A DNA stretch of 64,000 nucleotides from an uncultured Bacteroidales bacterium (GCA_949123685.1 CASBHZ010000001.1:1-64000), one strand, 5' to 3'; shown: positions 34,450 through 44,428, counted from the stretch's first letter. Numbers and translations: made by a program. The notes: generated by a model from the letters alone, not told the origin.

Positions 34450-35364
34450 TTATCTTGCATATTTCTCGGACATGCGCCGTATGGTCTCCACCATTTCATT
34501 ACGCAACTCCTGCGGACTCACCACCTCCGCGTCATCTCCCATCAGCAGTATCCTTCTCTTAAACTCGTCTCCCGGCACGAGATGATATTCAAATATGGAG
34601 GCATCAAAATCTGCCATAACCTCTTTCTGAGAATCATGAAGCAATTGGGTGCGTATAAGATCGCGGGTGCCGTCGCCAATACGAAGCCGGACAGTGACCG
34701 GAGACAAATCCGGATCAACATCCATTCCGTAATAGTTCTGGAAAAACCTCACAGGCTGGAAACTTTCATCATATTTGAATTTGATATCGGTGATTTCAAG
34801 ATTCAACACTCTTGAGAGATCGAACACGAGCATTTCCCCACTTTCATGCCTGCGGGCAAGAAGAAACCACGAATTTCCCCAAAACCTCACACAGTAAGGC
34901 TCCACTACAAACTCCGTGAGACGCTCTGCCGTCATCGGCACGGAATTTAGCACCCTGACACATACGTTCAGTTCAATCGCCTCTATAGCGGCCGCAAGAC
35001 CAAACTTCTCGTCTGGATTGACATTGACGAGCACTCTCCCTTGAGCATTTGAGACGGAGTCAAGCGCATGTGAATTGCTCAATGTCTGCAACATCCATAT
35101 TTTAAGTTTCGTCGAATGCTTTGAATGATCGTTTTCTACAAGATAATAATAGTTGCCACCCCTACGGTTGCACGCAATCCGTATTCCGAAAAGATTCTCA
35201 ACCACTTCCCTATGGTTATGAAACGTGCGTAATGCCAATTGAGAATGATCTTCATTGAGCGGTGACGCTTCCCATAAGTTAGAAATCTCTTCGTAGGTTA
35301 GTCTACCTGCCTGGTTGACAACATCTATCAACCACACATATCTTTTAAACAAGTCGCTTGTCAT
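34450..35364 (-). CDS. WYL-domain transcriptional regulator
   Basis: A 304-residue regulator. The N-terminus (1-70) is a winged helix-turn-helix (RLTYEEISNLWEASPLN). The WYL domain (about 120-200) has PYCVRFWGNSWFLLAR in place of the WYL triad consensus, and a WCX-type C-terminal extension (210-300). WYL proteins bind nucleic acid or nucleotides and regulate DNA-damage and defence genes in many bacteria. No target is obvious here, and it appears monocistronic with its own promoter and terminator. Confidence 0.85.
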   Translation of the reverse strand: MTSDLFKRYVWLIDVVNQAGRLTYEEISNLWEASPLNEDHSQLALRTFHNHREVVENLFGIRIACNRRGGNYYYLVENDHSKHSTKLKIWMLQTLSNSHALDSVSNAQGRVLVNVNPDEKFGLAAAIEAIELNVCVRVLNSVPMTAERLTEFVVEPYCVRFWGNSWFLLARRHESGEMLVFDLSRVLNLEITDIKFKYDESFQPVRFFQNYYGMDVDPDLSPVTVRLRIGDGTRDLIRTQLLHDSQKEVMADFDASIFEYHLVPGDEFKRRILLMGDDAEVVSPQELRNEMVETIRRMSEKYAR

Positions 35365-35497
35365 TGCCTGTTGAAACTACTTGATTATGATTTAAAATTT
35401 GATCTCTGCACCTGAACTTACCAAGACTCAAAAAGACAAGTTCAGATAAGCTCATCCCGGAATATTACCGGAACAAATAACTGCTTCCTTATACTCG

Positions 35498-35529
35498 CAA
35501 AGTTAGTAAAGTTTTTTCAAACAGACAAT
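35498..35529 (-). promoter_or_regulatory. Promoter of the WYL regulator
   Basis: On the minus strand ATTG (35529-35526), 20 bases, TAACTTTG (35505-35498). The -33 box has one mismatch. The leader would be about 127 bases. Confidence 0.65.
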
Positions 35530-35559
35530 AACGGACCATGCCCAAAGGTATGGTCCGTT
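35530..35559. terminator. Hairpin downstream of the guanylyltransferase gene
   Basis: A 10-bp stem (35530-35539 with 35550-35559) with two further inner pairs, 83 bases past the manC-like stop. The T-tract is weak on the minus strand and better on the plus strand. It abuts the WYL promoter. Confidence 0.5.
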
Positions 35560-35641
35560 GCATTTTTGTATCGTTTTAAATTATAAAAATAACTTTTTAT
35601 TGCTTATATTGCAATATTTTATCACATCCCATTACATATTT

Positions 35642-36727
35642 TTATACATAATCCTCACCAAAACGGCTACGGACATCGTTTACGATATTGCGGATACGCT
35701 GTTCCTCCCCGATCGGGAAAATCAAAATGGCATTATCGTTCTCGGCGACTATATATTTATCCAACCCGGCAGCAACCACTATCTTCTCATTTCCCACTGC
35801 AAAAATCGTGTCCTTACAATCGTAAGTCATAACCTTGCAATTTTGCGTCACGTTTCCTTCAGAATTGCTTGGCGAGGCATCATAAAGAGCCTTCCATGAT
35901 CCTAAGTCGCTCCATCCGAGATCAGCGGTCTTGACATAGACATTATCCGCCTTCTCCATTATCGCATAATCAATCGAGATGGAGGGGGTATTGGGAAATG
36001 ATGAATCAATGAAATTCATTTCTCCGGGAGTGCCATACACTCCTATACCTGCATTGAACACGGCCGCCGTCTCATGATCATACCTGTCAAAAGCATTGAG
36101 TATGCTGTCTACTCTCCAGAAAAAGATCCCTGCATTCCAGAAAAATTCACCGGTCGAGATAAACACCTTAGCCATTTCAAGGTTAGGTTTCTCAGTAAAC
36201 GACTTCACCTTACAGATGCCGGAGCAATCATCCACCTCGAGTCCGCGCTGAATATATCCATAGCCGGTTGCCGGACTTGTTGGCTTTATACCCAAAGTAA
36301 GCAACCTGTCTCCCTTCTCTACAAACTCGAATCCCTCTTCTAAAGTTCTCCGGAAAACCTCTTCCTTAAGAATAAGATGATCTGAAGGAAGCGTAACTAT
36401 TGAAGCCTCCGGATCAAGAGCTTTTATATGATGTGACGCCCAGCATATGCAAGGTGCCGTATTGCGGCGAGCCGGTTCAAGAAGTATATTGCTTTCCTTT
36501 ATATCAGGCAACTGTTCATGAACTATCGAGGCATATGCACTATTGGTAACAAGAATGATCCTTGATGGATCCACAACAGAACGGATGCGGTCTACAGTCA
36601 ACTGCAACAGACTACGGCCTGTGCCGAAAAAATCAAGAAACTGCTTTGGCATACCGCTACGGCTGAAAGGCCAGAAACGTGTCCCGACTCCACCGCACAT
36701 AATGACGCAATATCTATGGACATTCAT
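35642..36727 (-). CDS. manC: Mannose-1-phosphate guanylyltransferase
   Basis: A 361-residue nucleotidyltransferase that makes GDP-mannose from mannose-1-phosphate and GTP, for polysaccharide and GDP-fucose synthesis. The signature MCGGVGTRFWPFSRSGMPKQF (10-30) contains the metal- and GTP-binding loop, and FTEKPNLEMAK with FFWNAGIFFWR are the sugar-side motifs. It has the short form without the C-terminal isomerase domain of bifunctional enzymes. It is flanked by a WYL gene and a Na/Pi transporter. No glycan cluster is next to it. Confidence 0.92.
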   Translation of the reverse strand: MNVHRYCVIMCGGVGTRFWPFSRSGMPKQFLDFFGTGRSLLQLTVDRIRSVVDPSRIILVTNSAYASIVHEQLPDIKESNILLEPARRNTAPCICWASHHIKALDPEASIVTLPSDHLILKEEVFRRTLEEGFEFVEKGDRLLTLGIKPTSPATGYGYIQRGLEVDDCSGICKVKSFTEKPNLEMAKVFISTGEFFWNAGIFFWRVDSILNAFDRYDHETAAVFNAGIGVYGTPGEMNFIDSSFPNTPSISIDYAIMEKADNVYVKTADLGWSDLGSWKALYDASPSNSEGNVTQNCKVMTYDCKDTIFAVGNEKIVVAAGLDKYIVAENDNAILIFPIGEEQRIRNIVNDVRSRFGEDYV

Positions 36728-36742
36728 AGTATTTGGATTATC

Positions 36743-36761
36743 AAGTAAGTGTCACTTACTT
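36743..36761. repeat. Palindrome AAGTAAGTG-T-CACTTACTT
   Basis: 9-bp arms around one base, 15 bases past the stop of the Na/Pi gene. The same sequence, slightly longer, overlaps the end of the gene at 53141. It may act as a terminator or a second dispersed repeat family. Confidence 0.6.
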
Positions 36762-36776
36762 ATATGGTTAAAACAT

Positions 36777-38564
36777 CTAATTAAGCACAGGTTTGAACTG
36801 GTGTTTCACACCCTCTACAACATTGAGCATATAATCTCCTAATTTCTCAGCCTCTCCTATAAGGTCCATAAAGAAGATACCCTCTTGATAATCATATTCC
36901 TTATTGTTGATGCTGAATATATTGCCATCCCTCAATTTATTACGGAAATTATTAATCTCCCTCTCCTTGTTATAGGCGGCAACCACCTTCGAGCTTTCCG
37001 GAGTCTCCATTTCCTCAAGCAAACCGATCATATTCTTCATGGCATCGTCAACCATATCATACATCTGATCGATCTCATGCATGACAGGCTCTGCAAAGAC
37101 CACATGATTCTGCACCTTACGCTGCAACGTCTTAGCAACATTGAAACATCCATCGGCAATGGATTCTATCTCGCTTATAATACGCAACATACCCGAAACC
37201 CTCATCTTACCTTCCGGACTCAAACGCCCTTCAGCAACCTTATTGAGATAGCTGCCGATTTCAATCTCCATCCTGTCCGAAATCTCCTCATATTTCTCCA
37301 GACGGCTATATATTTCGGTATATTTGTCATCCTTGGGATCAGTGTGTATAAGATCGCGAGCCATACCAAGCATCCTGTCGACACGCTGACCATATAGCAC
37401 GATCTCCTTCTGCGCTTGGGTGATATTGAGTTCCGATGCCGACAAGATGCCGCGTCCGATATATTTGAGCGTAAATTCCTCCTCTTCATCTTTATGACGC
37501 GTAGGCATAATCCAGCACACAATCTTCACATAGAGTTTAGTGAACCATATCATAACCAATAGATTGCAGGCATTGAAAACCGTCGGGAACATTGCCAGAC
37601 CAAAAGCTATGCAGCTTTGAGCACGCGCTGTCAGCCCTCCTTTTTCCGTAAAAAGTGTGGTATCGCGCATTCCAGCCTCCTGCGCTTCACTGATATGAAG
37701 CGGATTAAGTCCGTCGCATGCACGGGTTATGTCTGCCACAAGCTCACAGAAAGGATGAAAAAGACAAAGAACTATCAACGAGCCAAGCACGTTGAACAGC
37801 ACATGCCCCATAGCCGTCCTCCTGGCGGCAAGATTACCGCTCAACGAGGCAAGCACCGGAGTGATCGTGGTTCCTATATTACCACCGAGGATGATAGCAC
37901 AGCCCAACGAAAAGGAAATCCACCCCTGCGAACACATGATCAACGTGATAGCAAACGTTGCCGCTGAACTCTGCGCAACCATTGTCACAATAATTCCTAT
38001 GACGAAGAATATCAAGACAGAACCGACACCAAGAGTCGTATAGTTGGTGAGGAACTCAAGCATCCCCGGGTTTTCCTGAAGATTGGGAACATATTTGCTT
38101 ATAAGGTCAAGACCCATGAACAGGAAGCAGAAGCCTATCATGAACTCTCCGAAACTCTTATACCCGCTCTTTTTCATGAAAAGCATAGGCACGCCTATTG
38201 CCAAGAGAAGGATACTGTAATCGGATATACTGACTTCAAAAGAGAAAGCGGAAATTATCCAGGTAGTCGCCGTAGTGCCGACATTGGCACCGAAAATCAC
38301 TGCCATGGATTGTTCAAGACTCATAAGTCCTGCATTCACGAAGCTAACGACCATCACTGTGGAAGCACTCGAACTTTGTATCAAAGCCGTAATCACTATG
38401 CCGGTCAACACCCCTGTCACCCTATTACGGGTCATGGCGCCCAATATATTACGCAAGCGGTCGCCGGCAACTTTCTGAAGTCCTTCGCTCATAACCTTCA
38501 TTCCATAAAGGAAAAGGCACACAGAACCTAAGAGACTTATAAAATCAACAACTGTATAATTCAT
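36777..38564 (-). CDS. Na/phosphate cotransporter with PhoU-like domain
   Basis: A 595-residue inner-membrane protein. Two repeated Na/Pi halves carry the QSSSA motif (LIQSSSASTVMVVSF) and its partner (AQSSAATFAITL), with about nine helices up to residue 340. The C-terminal 200 residues form a PhoU-like helical bundle (EIESIADGCFNVAKTL, DLIGEAEKLGDYML). It likely imports phosphate with sodium. In some species such proteins also move cyclic dinucleotides or are tied to alkaline-phosphatase regulation. Monocistronic, with a perfect -7 box at 38598-38591. Confidence 0.9.
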   Translation of the reverse strand: MNYTVVDFISLLGSVCLFLYGMKVMSEGLQKVAGDRLRNILGAMTRNRVTGVLTGIVITALIQSSSASTVMVVSFVNAGLMSLEQSMAVIFGANVGTTATTWIISAFSFEVSISDYSILLLAIGVPMLFMKKSGYKSFGEFMIGFCFLFMGLDLISKYVPNLQENPGMLEFLTNYTTLGVGSVLIFFVIGIIVTMVAQSSAATFAITLIMCSQGWISFSLGCAIILGGNIGTTITPVLASLSGNLAARRTAMGHVLFNVLGSLIVLCLFHPFCELVADITRACDGLNPLHISEAQEAGMRDTTLFTEKGGLTARAQSCIAFGLAMFPTVFNACNLLVMIWFTKLYVKIVCWIMPTRHKDEEEEFTLKYIGRGILSASELNITQAQKEIVLYGQRVDRMLGMARDLIHTDPKDDKYTEIYSRLEKYEEISDRMEIEIGSYLNKVAEGRLSPEGKMRVSGMLRIISEIESIADGCFNVAKTLQRKVQNHVVFAEPVMHEIDQMYDMVDDAMKNMIGLLEEMETPESSKVVAAYNKEREINNFRNKLRDGNIFSINNKEYDYQEGIFFMDLIGEAEKLGDYMLNVVEGVKHQFKPVLN

Positions 38565-38590
38565 CTAAATTTCGAGGTTGTGAAATATTT

Positions 38591-38598
38591 CAAATTTA
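38591..38598 (-). promoter_or_regulatory. -7 box of the Na/Pi gene
   Basis: TAAATTTG on the minus strand, 27 bases before the start codon, with no recognisable TTTG at the usual distance. Confidence 0.5.
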
Positions 38599-38740
38599 TA
38601 ACACACTCTTTTGTCTTGAGTCATTTACGAATCCGGACAATGAAATTTCATTCAATCCACTTCGATTTTTGCAAAATTACGGAAATATTTCGATAATTTT
38701 ATTAATTTTACTACCTAAATAATCGTTTTTTTTGACCGCT

Positions 38741-39334
38741 ATGGAAATATCTTACCTTTTCCCTTCTGATCCAGATTCAATTTCCGAAAAAGACATATGC
38801 CAGACAATGCCTTTTTCCACATTCAACTCAAGCACTTTCCGCAACAGGCAGGTAACGGCTATCGTGGCAATGGCAAAAGACAGGGCAATCGGACGGGACG
38901 GCTCCCTTCCCTGGAAACTCCCTGAGGATATGGCACATTTCAAACTCACAACCATGGGACACCCGATCATCATGGGCAGGAAAACATGGGAATCACTCCC
39001 CAAGAGTCCGCTTCCCGGAAGACGGAACATAGTGATCTCCAGGAATGAAGAGTATGACGCGGAAGGAGCTGAAACGTTCTCATCTGTAGAAGATGCAATA
39101 GCTGCATGCCCTACAACTGAAACACCGATAATAATAGGGGGATCGCAACTTTATAATTCAGCACTCCCCTATTGCACCAAAATAATAGTCACGGAAATAG
39201 GCACAACGATACCCGATGCGGACACACATTTCCCGGAACTCTCGGAAAAAGAGTGGGAAACGAGTGACGTTTCAGAAAAGTTTAAATCCAAGTCCGGACT
39301 CACATACCGGTTCATAACATATTGCAGGAAATGA
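38741..39334 (+). CDS. folA: Dihydrofolate reductase
   Basis: An enzyme that reduces dihydrofolate to tetrahydrofolate with NADPH. The core starts at VTAIVAMAKDRAIGRDGSLPWKLPEDM (NADPH loop and substrate pocket with the catalytic acid), then GRKTWESLP, RRNIVISR and IIIGGSQLY. ATG 38741 gives 197 residues with about 35 residues before the core, longer than usual. ATG 38807 would shorten this to about 14, so the start is uncertain. Its stop overlaps the next start as ATGA, joining it to a glycosyltransferase gene. Confidence 0.9.
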   Translation: MEISYLFPSDPDSISEKDICQTMPFSTFNSSTFRNRQVTAIVAMAKDRAIGRDGSLPWKLPEDMAHFKLTTMGHPIIMGRKTWESLPKSPLPGRRNIVISRNEEYDAEGAETFSSVEDAIAACPTTETPIIIGGSQLYNSALPYCTKIIVTEIGTTIPDADTHFPELSEKEWETSDVSEKFKSKSGLTYRFITYCRK

Positions 39335-40578
39335 AAATAGCCTTGGTCTGCAAATCAGACACAGCCGGAGGGGCTGCAGTGGTTACGTTCAGGCTGATGA
39401 ATGCCTTGCGTCATGCCGGTCATGACGCGAGGATGATAGTGGTTAAAAAAAACAGTGATTCCCCTTGGGTCATAGAGGCGGCAACAAACCGTAGGTCAAA
39501 TATACCTTTCATCATCGAACGTCTGAAAATATTCATTGCTAACGGTTTAAACCGTTCTACACTTTTTCAAATAGATACCGCTTCCGATGGTTTGCCGATA
39601 CATAAGCTCGGCTTTGTCAAAGATGCCGACGTTATCTGTCTGAACTGGGTCAACCAAGGGATGCTCTCGTTAAAGGGAATACACAAGTTATCCCTCCTCG
39701 GCAAACCAATAGTATGGACGATGCACGACATGTGGAACATGACCGGAATATGCCACCACGCCGGATACTGCAATGCATTCCTCAGTCCGGACGGAGAATG
39801 CGGAAAGTGCCCTTTGCTCAAAGCCAAAGCTTCGAAAAACGACATTTCCCATAAGACGTGGCTACGCAAAAGAAAGCTGTATGACACGTCAAAGATACAT
39901 TTTGTTGCGGTAAGCAATTGGCTTGCAAAAGCCGCACGAAATTCGGGACTCATGAAAGACGCGGACATCTCCGTCATCCCCAATGCATTCCCGATTACAA
40001 ACACCGATTCCGCAACAAAAGCCAACCGGGACGTTATCAGGATTATCTTTGGAGCCGCCCGCATTGATGACCCCATCAAGGGGCATCCGACTTTGATAGA
40101 AGCCACCAAAATACTTGCAGACAGATATCCGGAAGATGCCAAGAAATTGGAATTAGTCACCTTCGGCAATCTAAAAGATGCCGAATCTTTAAATGGTATT
40201 GCGATATCCCACACTCATCTCGGACGCATATCCCCTCAGGAAATACGCGCGGTATATGACTCAGGTTCCGTTGTCGTCTCCACATCCGAATGGGAAACCC
40301 TTCCGGGCACACTGATTGAAGGACAGGCATGGGGGTGCGTGCCTGTGGCATTCGACCATGGCGGGCAGCCTGACATTATTGACCACCTTCATACCGGATA
40401 TTTAGCCCCATGGAGCGATAATCCAAAAGAAAATGCCCTCCGCATTGCGGAAGGCATCATATGGGGAGTTAAAAACAGAGTGCGAATTGCAAATCTGATG
40501 AGAGAGTCTGTAATCGAAAAATTCGCTGAAGACTCTGTAGCAACCAAATATATAAACCTTTTTAAGCGTCTATGTTAG
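39331..40578 (+). CDS. Glycosyltransferase, family 4 (GT-B)
   Basis: A 415-residue glycosyltransferase from ATG at 39331 (MKIALVCKSDTAGGAAVVTFRL), chosen because it overlaps the folA stop as ATGA. The N-terminal half is the acceptor domain with VWTMHDMWNMTGICHHAGYC, typical of a subgroup acting on cell-surface glycans. The C-terminal half has the GT4 nucleotide-binding block (SEWETLPGTLIEGQAWGCVPVAFDHGGQPDII) with the E-x7-E pattern. The sugar donor is unknown. No glycan cluster is adjacent, so coupling to folA looks like chance. It overlaps gyrB tail to tail by 17 bases. Confidence 0.87.
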   Translation: MKIALVCKSDTAGGAAVVTFRLMNALRHAGHDARMIVVKKNSDSPWVIEAATNRRSNIPFIIERLKIFIANGLNRSTLFQIDTASDGLPIHKLGFVKDADVICLNWVNQGMLSLKGIHKLSLLGKPIVWTMHDMWNMTGICHHAGYCNAFLSPDGECGKCPLLKAKASKNDISHKTWLRKRKLYDTSKIHFVAVSNWLAKAARNSGLMKDADISVIPNAFPITNTDSATKANRDVIRIIFGAARIDDPIKGHPTLIEATKILADRYPEDAKKLELVTFGNLKDAESLNGIAISHTHLGRISPQEIRAVYDSGSVVVSTSEWETLPGTLIEGQAWGCVPVAFDHGGQPDIIDHLHTGYLAPWSDNPKENALRIAEGIIWGVKNRVRIANLMRESVIEKFAEDSVATKYINLFKRLC

Positions 40579-42520
40579 CATAGGTAGCGTGTGCCTCAAT
40601 GAAATCGCGGCGTGGAGCCACCTCTTCTCCCATCAATACGGAGAATGTGCGGTCTGCCTCCGCTGCATTTGTCAGAGTCACCTGCTTGAGCATACGGTTT
40701 TCCGGATCCATCGTTGTCTCCCAAAGCTGCTCGGGATTCATTTCACCAAGACCCTTATAGCGCTGAAGAACCAGACGGTTTCTCTCTCCATTGCATTTAT
40801 CGTCTACAAAGCGCTGCACCTGCTGGTCTGTCCAACAATACTCCTCTACATTCTTCTTCCCTTTGAGAGTGCACTTATAAAGCGGAGGAGTAGCTATATA
40901 GAGATAGCCATTGTCGATAATCGGACGCATACGGCGATAGAAGAAGGTCATCAGGAGCGTGGCGATATGTGCTCCGTCGACATCCGCATCGGTCATGATC
41001 ACTATCTTATGATAACGAAGTTTTGACATATTAGGAGCCTTGGAATCTTCCTCCGTGCCTATAGTAACGCCGAGAGCCTTGTATATATTCACAATCTCAT
41101 CGGAGTTAAGCACCTTATGTTCCATTGCCTTCTCCACATTAAGTATCTTACCGCGCAGTGGAAGGATTGCCTGGAACCTCGGATTGCGTCCCTGCTTTGC
41201 AGATCCGCCTGCCGAGTCTCCCTCGACGAGGAAAAGCTCACATTCCATCGCATCACGACTCTTACATGGTGCCAATTTACCGGGCAACCCGGCTCCCGAA
41301 AGCGGGCTCTTGCTTTGCACGCGCATCCTTGCGCTATAGGCTGCATGACGTGCCTGAGCTGCAAGCACAACCTTATTCACGATAGACTTAGCCTGAGCCG
41401 GATGTTCTTCAAGATAATAACGCAAAGCCTCGCTTACCGCACTCTGCACCACGCCTCCAACTTCATTATTTCCCAGTTTAGTCTTTGTCTGACCCTCGAA
41501 CTGCGGCTCGGCAACCTTGACTGAGATCACAGCCGTCAAACCGTCCCTAAAGTCTTCTTTAGAGAGTTCTATCTTTAATTTTTCAAGAAGATGGTTGTCA
41601 TCGGCATATTTCTTAAGCGTGGTGGTAAGACCGCGACGGAAACCCGTGAGATGCGTTCCGCCCTCTATCGTGTTGATATTGTTGACATAAGAATAGATAT
41701 TCTCATTGAAGTCGGTATTATATGTCATAGCCACCTCTATAGGGACACCGCCACGCTCAGTGCAGAGGTGGATAATATCTTCAATCAGTGGCTCCTTACC
41801 TTCATCAATATATTTCACAAACTCTTTAAGTCCCTCCGCGCTGTGGAAAACATCACGTTTGGGATTACCCTCCTCATCCCGCACACGCTCATCAGTAAGC
41901 GTCAAGGTTATTCCGGCATTAAGGAAGGCGAGGTCCCTCAATCTGTTGGCAAGGGTCTCATAATCGTAAATCGTCTCGCTGAAGATTGCAGAATCCGGGT
42001 GGAACAAGATAGTTGTTCCTGTATGATCTGTTTCAGAAATCACCTTAAGGTCGCAGGTAGGCTTGCCGAAAGCATATTCCTGCATATGCACCTTACCGTC
42101 ACGGTGAATCTCGGCACGCAGATAATCCGATAGGGCGTTAACACAGCTGACACCGACGCCATGAAGACCTCCGGACACCTTATATGAGCCTTTATCGAAC
42201 TTTCCACCTGCATGAAGCACGGTCAACACCACTTCCAATGCCGGCTTATGCATTTTCTCATGCATATCCACAGGAATGCCTCGACCATTATCCACAACCT
42301 TGATGGAATTATCTTCAAGAATTGTCACTTCTATATGGCTGGCAAAACCGGCGAGAGCCTCGTCGATAGAGTTGTCCACCACCTCATAAACCAGATGATG
42401 CAAGCCGCGCACACCAGTGTCACCGATATACATCGACGGACGCTTGCGCACCGCTTCCAGTCCTTCAAGCACCTGAATATTATCCGCTTGATATCTTTTC
42501 TCTTCTTCTTCTGTTGCCAT
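40562..42520 (-). CDS. gyrB: DNA gyrase subunit B
   Basis: A 652-residue type IIA topoisomerase subunit. The GHKL ATPase domain has EVVDNSIDEALAGF, DNGRGIPVDMH and GLHGVGVSCVNAL. The Toprim domain holds EGDSAGGSAKQGR and the IMTDADVDGAHI metal motif. The C-terminal RYKGLGEMNPEQLWETTMDP matches GyrB rather than ParE. Length fits the Bacteroidetes form without the large insert of proteobacteria. Its end overlaps a convergent glycosyltransferase gene by 17 bases. Confidence 0.95.
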   Translation of the reverse strand: MATEEEEKRYQADNIQVLEGLEAVRKRPSMYIGDTGVRGLHHLVYEVVDNSIDEALAGFASHIEVTILEDNSIKVVDNGRGIPVDMHEKMHKPALEVVLTVLHAGGKFDKGSYKVSGGLHGVGVSCVNALSDYLRAEIHRDGKVHMQEYAFGKPTCDLKVISETDHTGTTILFHPDSAIFSETIYDYETLANRLRDLAFLNAGITLTLTDERVRDEEGNPKRDVFHSAEGLKEFVKYIDEGKEPLIEDIIHLCTERGGVPIEVAMTYNTDFNENIYSYVNNINTIEGGTHLTGFRRGLTTTLKKYADDNHLLEKLKIELSKEDFRDGLTAVISVKVAEPQFEGQTKTKLGNNEVGGVVQSAVSEALRYYLEEHPAQAKSIVNKVVLAAQARHAAYSARMRVQSKSPLSGAGLPGKLAPCKSRDAMECELFLVEGDSAGGSAKQGRNPRFQAILPLRGKILNVEKAMEHKVLNSDEIVNIYKALGVTIGTEEDSKAPNMSKLRYHKIVIMTDADVDGAHIATLLMTFFYRRMRPIIDNGYLYIATPPLYKCTLKGKKNVEEYCWTDQQVQRFVDDKCNGERNRLVLQRYKGLGEMNPEQLWETTMDPENRMLKQVTLTNAAEADRTFSVLMGEEVAPRRDFIEAHATYANIDA

Positions 42521-42556
42521 ATTCTGGAGTATCTTTGTCAGTCTTGTTTAAACATA

Positions 42557-42564
42557 CAAATTTA
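42557..42564 (-). promoter_or_regulatory. -7 box of gyrB
   Basis: TAAATTTG on the minus strand, 36 bases upstream of the gyrB start, without a good TTTG partner at 20 bases. Confidence 0.5.
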
Positions 42565-42632
42565 ATAAAAAAAACTGACATTTCACATCACTTTTCATTC
42601 AAATCACACGCAGGAAACACTAATGCCCACGC

Positions 42633-42682
42633 TATAAAACAATGAAACCACCCTTGAAAAAGGATGGTTTCATTGTTTTATA
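42633..42682 (-). terminator. Terminator of fabF
   Basis: An 18-bp outer stem and a 4-bp inner stem with one mismatch and a GAAA loop (42633-42682), 28 bases past the fabF stop. The stem itself ends in A/T-rich bases. Confidence 0.75.
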
Positions 42683-42710
42683 AAAATCGCACTGCGCTTA
42701 CAGCGACATA

Positions 42711-43976
42711 TCAATCTTTATATTTAGTAAGGATCACCGATGCGTTATGACCACCGAAGCCGAACGTGTTAGAAAGAACAGTGTTCAGTTCGCGAGGCTG
42801 CGCCTGGTTGAATGTGAAATTGAGATTATAGTCAATTTCCGGATCATCGTCCCCGTCCTCATGATTGATTGTAGGAGGCACTATATTATCATTGAGAGCC
42901 TTAACACTAAGAAGGGCCTCAAGAGCACCTGCCGCGCCAAGAAGATGACCTGTCATAGACTTGGTGGAGCTAAGATTCATCTTATAGGCATGATCACCAA
43001 ACACCTTCTGGATAGCTTTTACCTCGCCACGGTCGCCCACGGGAGTTGAAGTTCCATGCATGTTGATGTAATCAATGTCTTCAGGCTTCATGCCGGCATC
43101 TTTCAATGCATTTTCCATGCCTATCACGGCACCCAATCCTTCGGGATGAGTAGCTGTGATATGATAAGCATCGGCACTGATACCACCGCCTGCCACTTCA
43201 GCATAGATATGCGCTCCGCGTGCTTTTGCATGCTCAAGCTCTTCGAGCACAAGCGCAGCCGCACCTTCTCCGATTACGAATCCGTCGCGGGAACCGCTGA
43301 AAGGACGAGATGCTTTCTCACATTCATCATTGCGGGTGGAGAGCGCCTTCATTGAGTTGAAACCGCCCACACCTGCCGGGAATACCGCAGCTTCGGCACC
43401 ACCGGTAACGATTGCGTCTGCCATGCCCAGACGGATATAGTTGTATGCATCAATAAGGGCATGATTCGAAGAAGCACAAGCCGAAACCGTCGCAAAGTTC
43501 GGTCCGCGGAATCCATGGTCAATCGAAATATGACCGGCTGCAATGTCTGCGATCATCTTCGGAATGAAGAAGGGATTGTACTTAGGTCCCTGCTCCTCGC
43601 CATGAATTGCAAAATAGCCTGCCTCCTCTTCGAAAGTATGGAGACCGCCGATACCTGCCGCGAAAATCACGCCGACACGGTTCTTATCGACTCCCTCGCT
43701 ATCAAGACCGGCATCCGCAATAGCCTCGTCTGCCGCCTTAAGCCCATACATCGCGTAAAGGTCAAGCTGACGCGCTTTCTTGCGGTCGAAATGTGCGGCA
43801 GGATCGAAATCCTTAACTTCACATGCGAACTGAGTCTTGAATTTGCTTGCGTCGAAGTGTGTAATCGGGGCGGCTCCGCTCTTACCAGCCTTGGCATTCT
43901 CCCAAGTAGTGGCTACGTCGTTGCCAATCGGAGTCAAAGCTCCGAGTCCCGTTATTACAACTCTCTTTAATTCCAT
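42711..43976 (-). CDS. fabF: Beta-ketoacyl-ACP synthase II
   Basis: A 421-residue elongating condensing enzyme of fatty-acid synthesis. The triad is intact: Cys in ATVSACASSNH, His in NMHGTSTPVGD and His in TKSMTGHLLGAAGALE. VITGLGALTPIGND at the N-terminus is the family start. It lies 9 bases after acpP, the usual acpP-fabF pair, and shares its transcript. A terminator follows. Confidence 0.96.
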   Translation of the reverse strand: MELKRVVITGLGALTPIGNDVATTWENAKAGKSGAAPITHFDASKFKTQFACEVKDFDPAAHFDRKKARQLDLYAMYGLKAADEAIADAGLDSEGVDKNRVGVIFAAGIGGLHTFEEEAGYFAIHGEEQGPKYNPFFIPKMIADIAAGHISIDHGFRGPNFATVSACASSNHALIDAYNYIRLGMADAIVTGGAEAAVFPAGVGGFNSMKALSTRNDECEKASRPFSGSRDGFVIGEGAAALVLEELEHAKARGAHIYAEVAGGGISADAYHITATHPEGLGAVIGMENALKDAGMKPEDIDYINMHGTSTPVGDRGEVKAIQKVFGDHAYKMNLSSTKSMTGHLLGAAGALEALLSVKALNDNIVPPTINHEDGDDDPEIDYNLNFTFNQAQPRELNTVLSNTFGFGGHNASVILTKYKD

Positions 43977-43985
43977 GAAACTTGA

Positions 43986-44222
43986 TTATTTGCTGTGTTC
44001 CTCGATATAGCTGATGGCGTCGCCAACAGTCGAGATCTTCTCTGCCTCTGCGTCAGGAATAGTAATGTCAAATTCTTTCTCGAACTCCATGATAAGCTCA
44101 ACGGTGTCGAGCGAGTCTGCGCCGAGATCCTTGCTGAATTCAGCTGTAGGTGTTACTTCATTCTCATCTACTGTGAGTTTATCTACAATGATCTCCTTTA
44201 CTCTTTTTTCAATGTCTGACAT
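43986..44222 (-). CDS. acpP: Acyl carrier protein
   Basis: A 78-residue acidic carrier protein. The 4'-phosphopantetheine attachment serine is Ser37 in [16 protein letters not shown]. It carries acyl chains between fatty-acid synthesis enzymes and leads an acpP-fabF operon. The promoter at 44278-44309 gives a leader of about 50 bases. Confidence 0.97.
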   Translation of the reverse strand: MSDIEKRVKEIIVDKLTVDENEVTPTAEFSKDLGADSLDTVELIMEFEKEFDITIPDAEAEKISTVGDAISYIEEHSK

Positions 44223-44277
44223 ATCAATAAGATTTTAGATGTTAATAGTTTTTCTTATTTTTCTTTGTTTCAGAGTG

Positions 44278-44309
44278 CAAAGTAAATCAAAATATTTCAA
44301 TTATGGAAA
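44278..44309 (-). promoter_or_regulatory. acpP promoter
   Basis: On the minus strand TTTC (44309-44306), 20 bases, TTACTTTG (44285-44278). One mismatch in each box. Confidence 0.6.
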
Positions 44310-44353
44310 TTTTTCATTAAAATGTGCACAAATTTTTTATTTATGTGCATGAG

Positions 44354-44406
44354 TTTAGGCGTTAGGTTTTAGGCATTAGGCTTTAGATACCGATACCGAT
44401 ACCGAA
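44354..44406. repeat. TTTAGGC heptads and ACCGAT hexamers
   Basis: Five heptads (TTTAGGC, GTTAGGT, TTTAGGC, ATTAGGC, TTTAGAT; 44354-44388) run directly into three ACCGAT-type hexamers (44389-44406). They lie between acpP and korB. The same heptads recur inverted at 44464 and again at 61978-62066. Confidence 0.8.
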
Positions 44407-44428
44407 AATACAAAATATTATGAAAAAG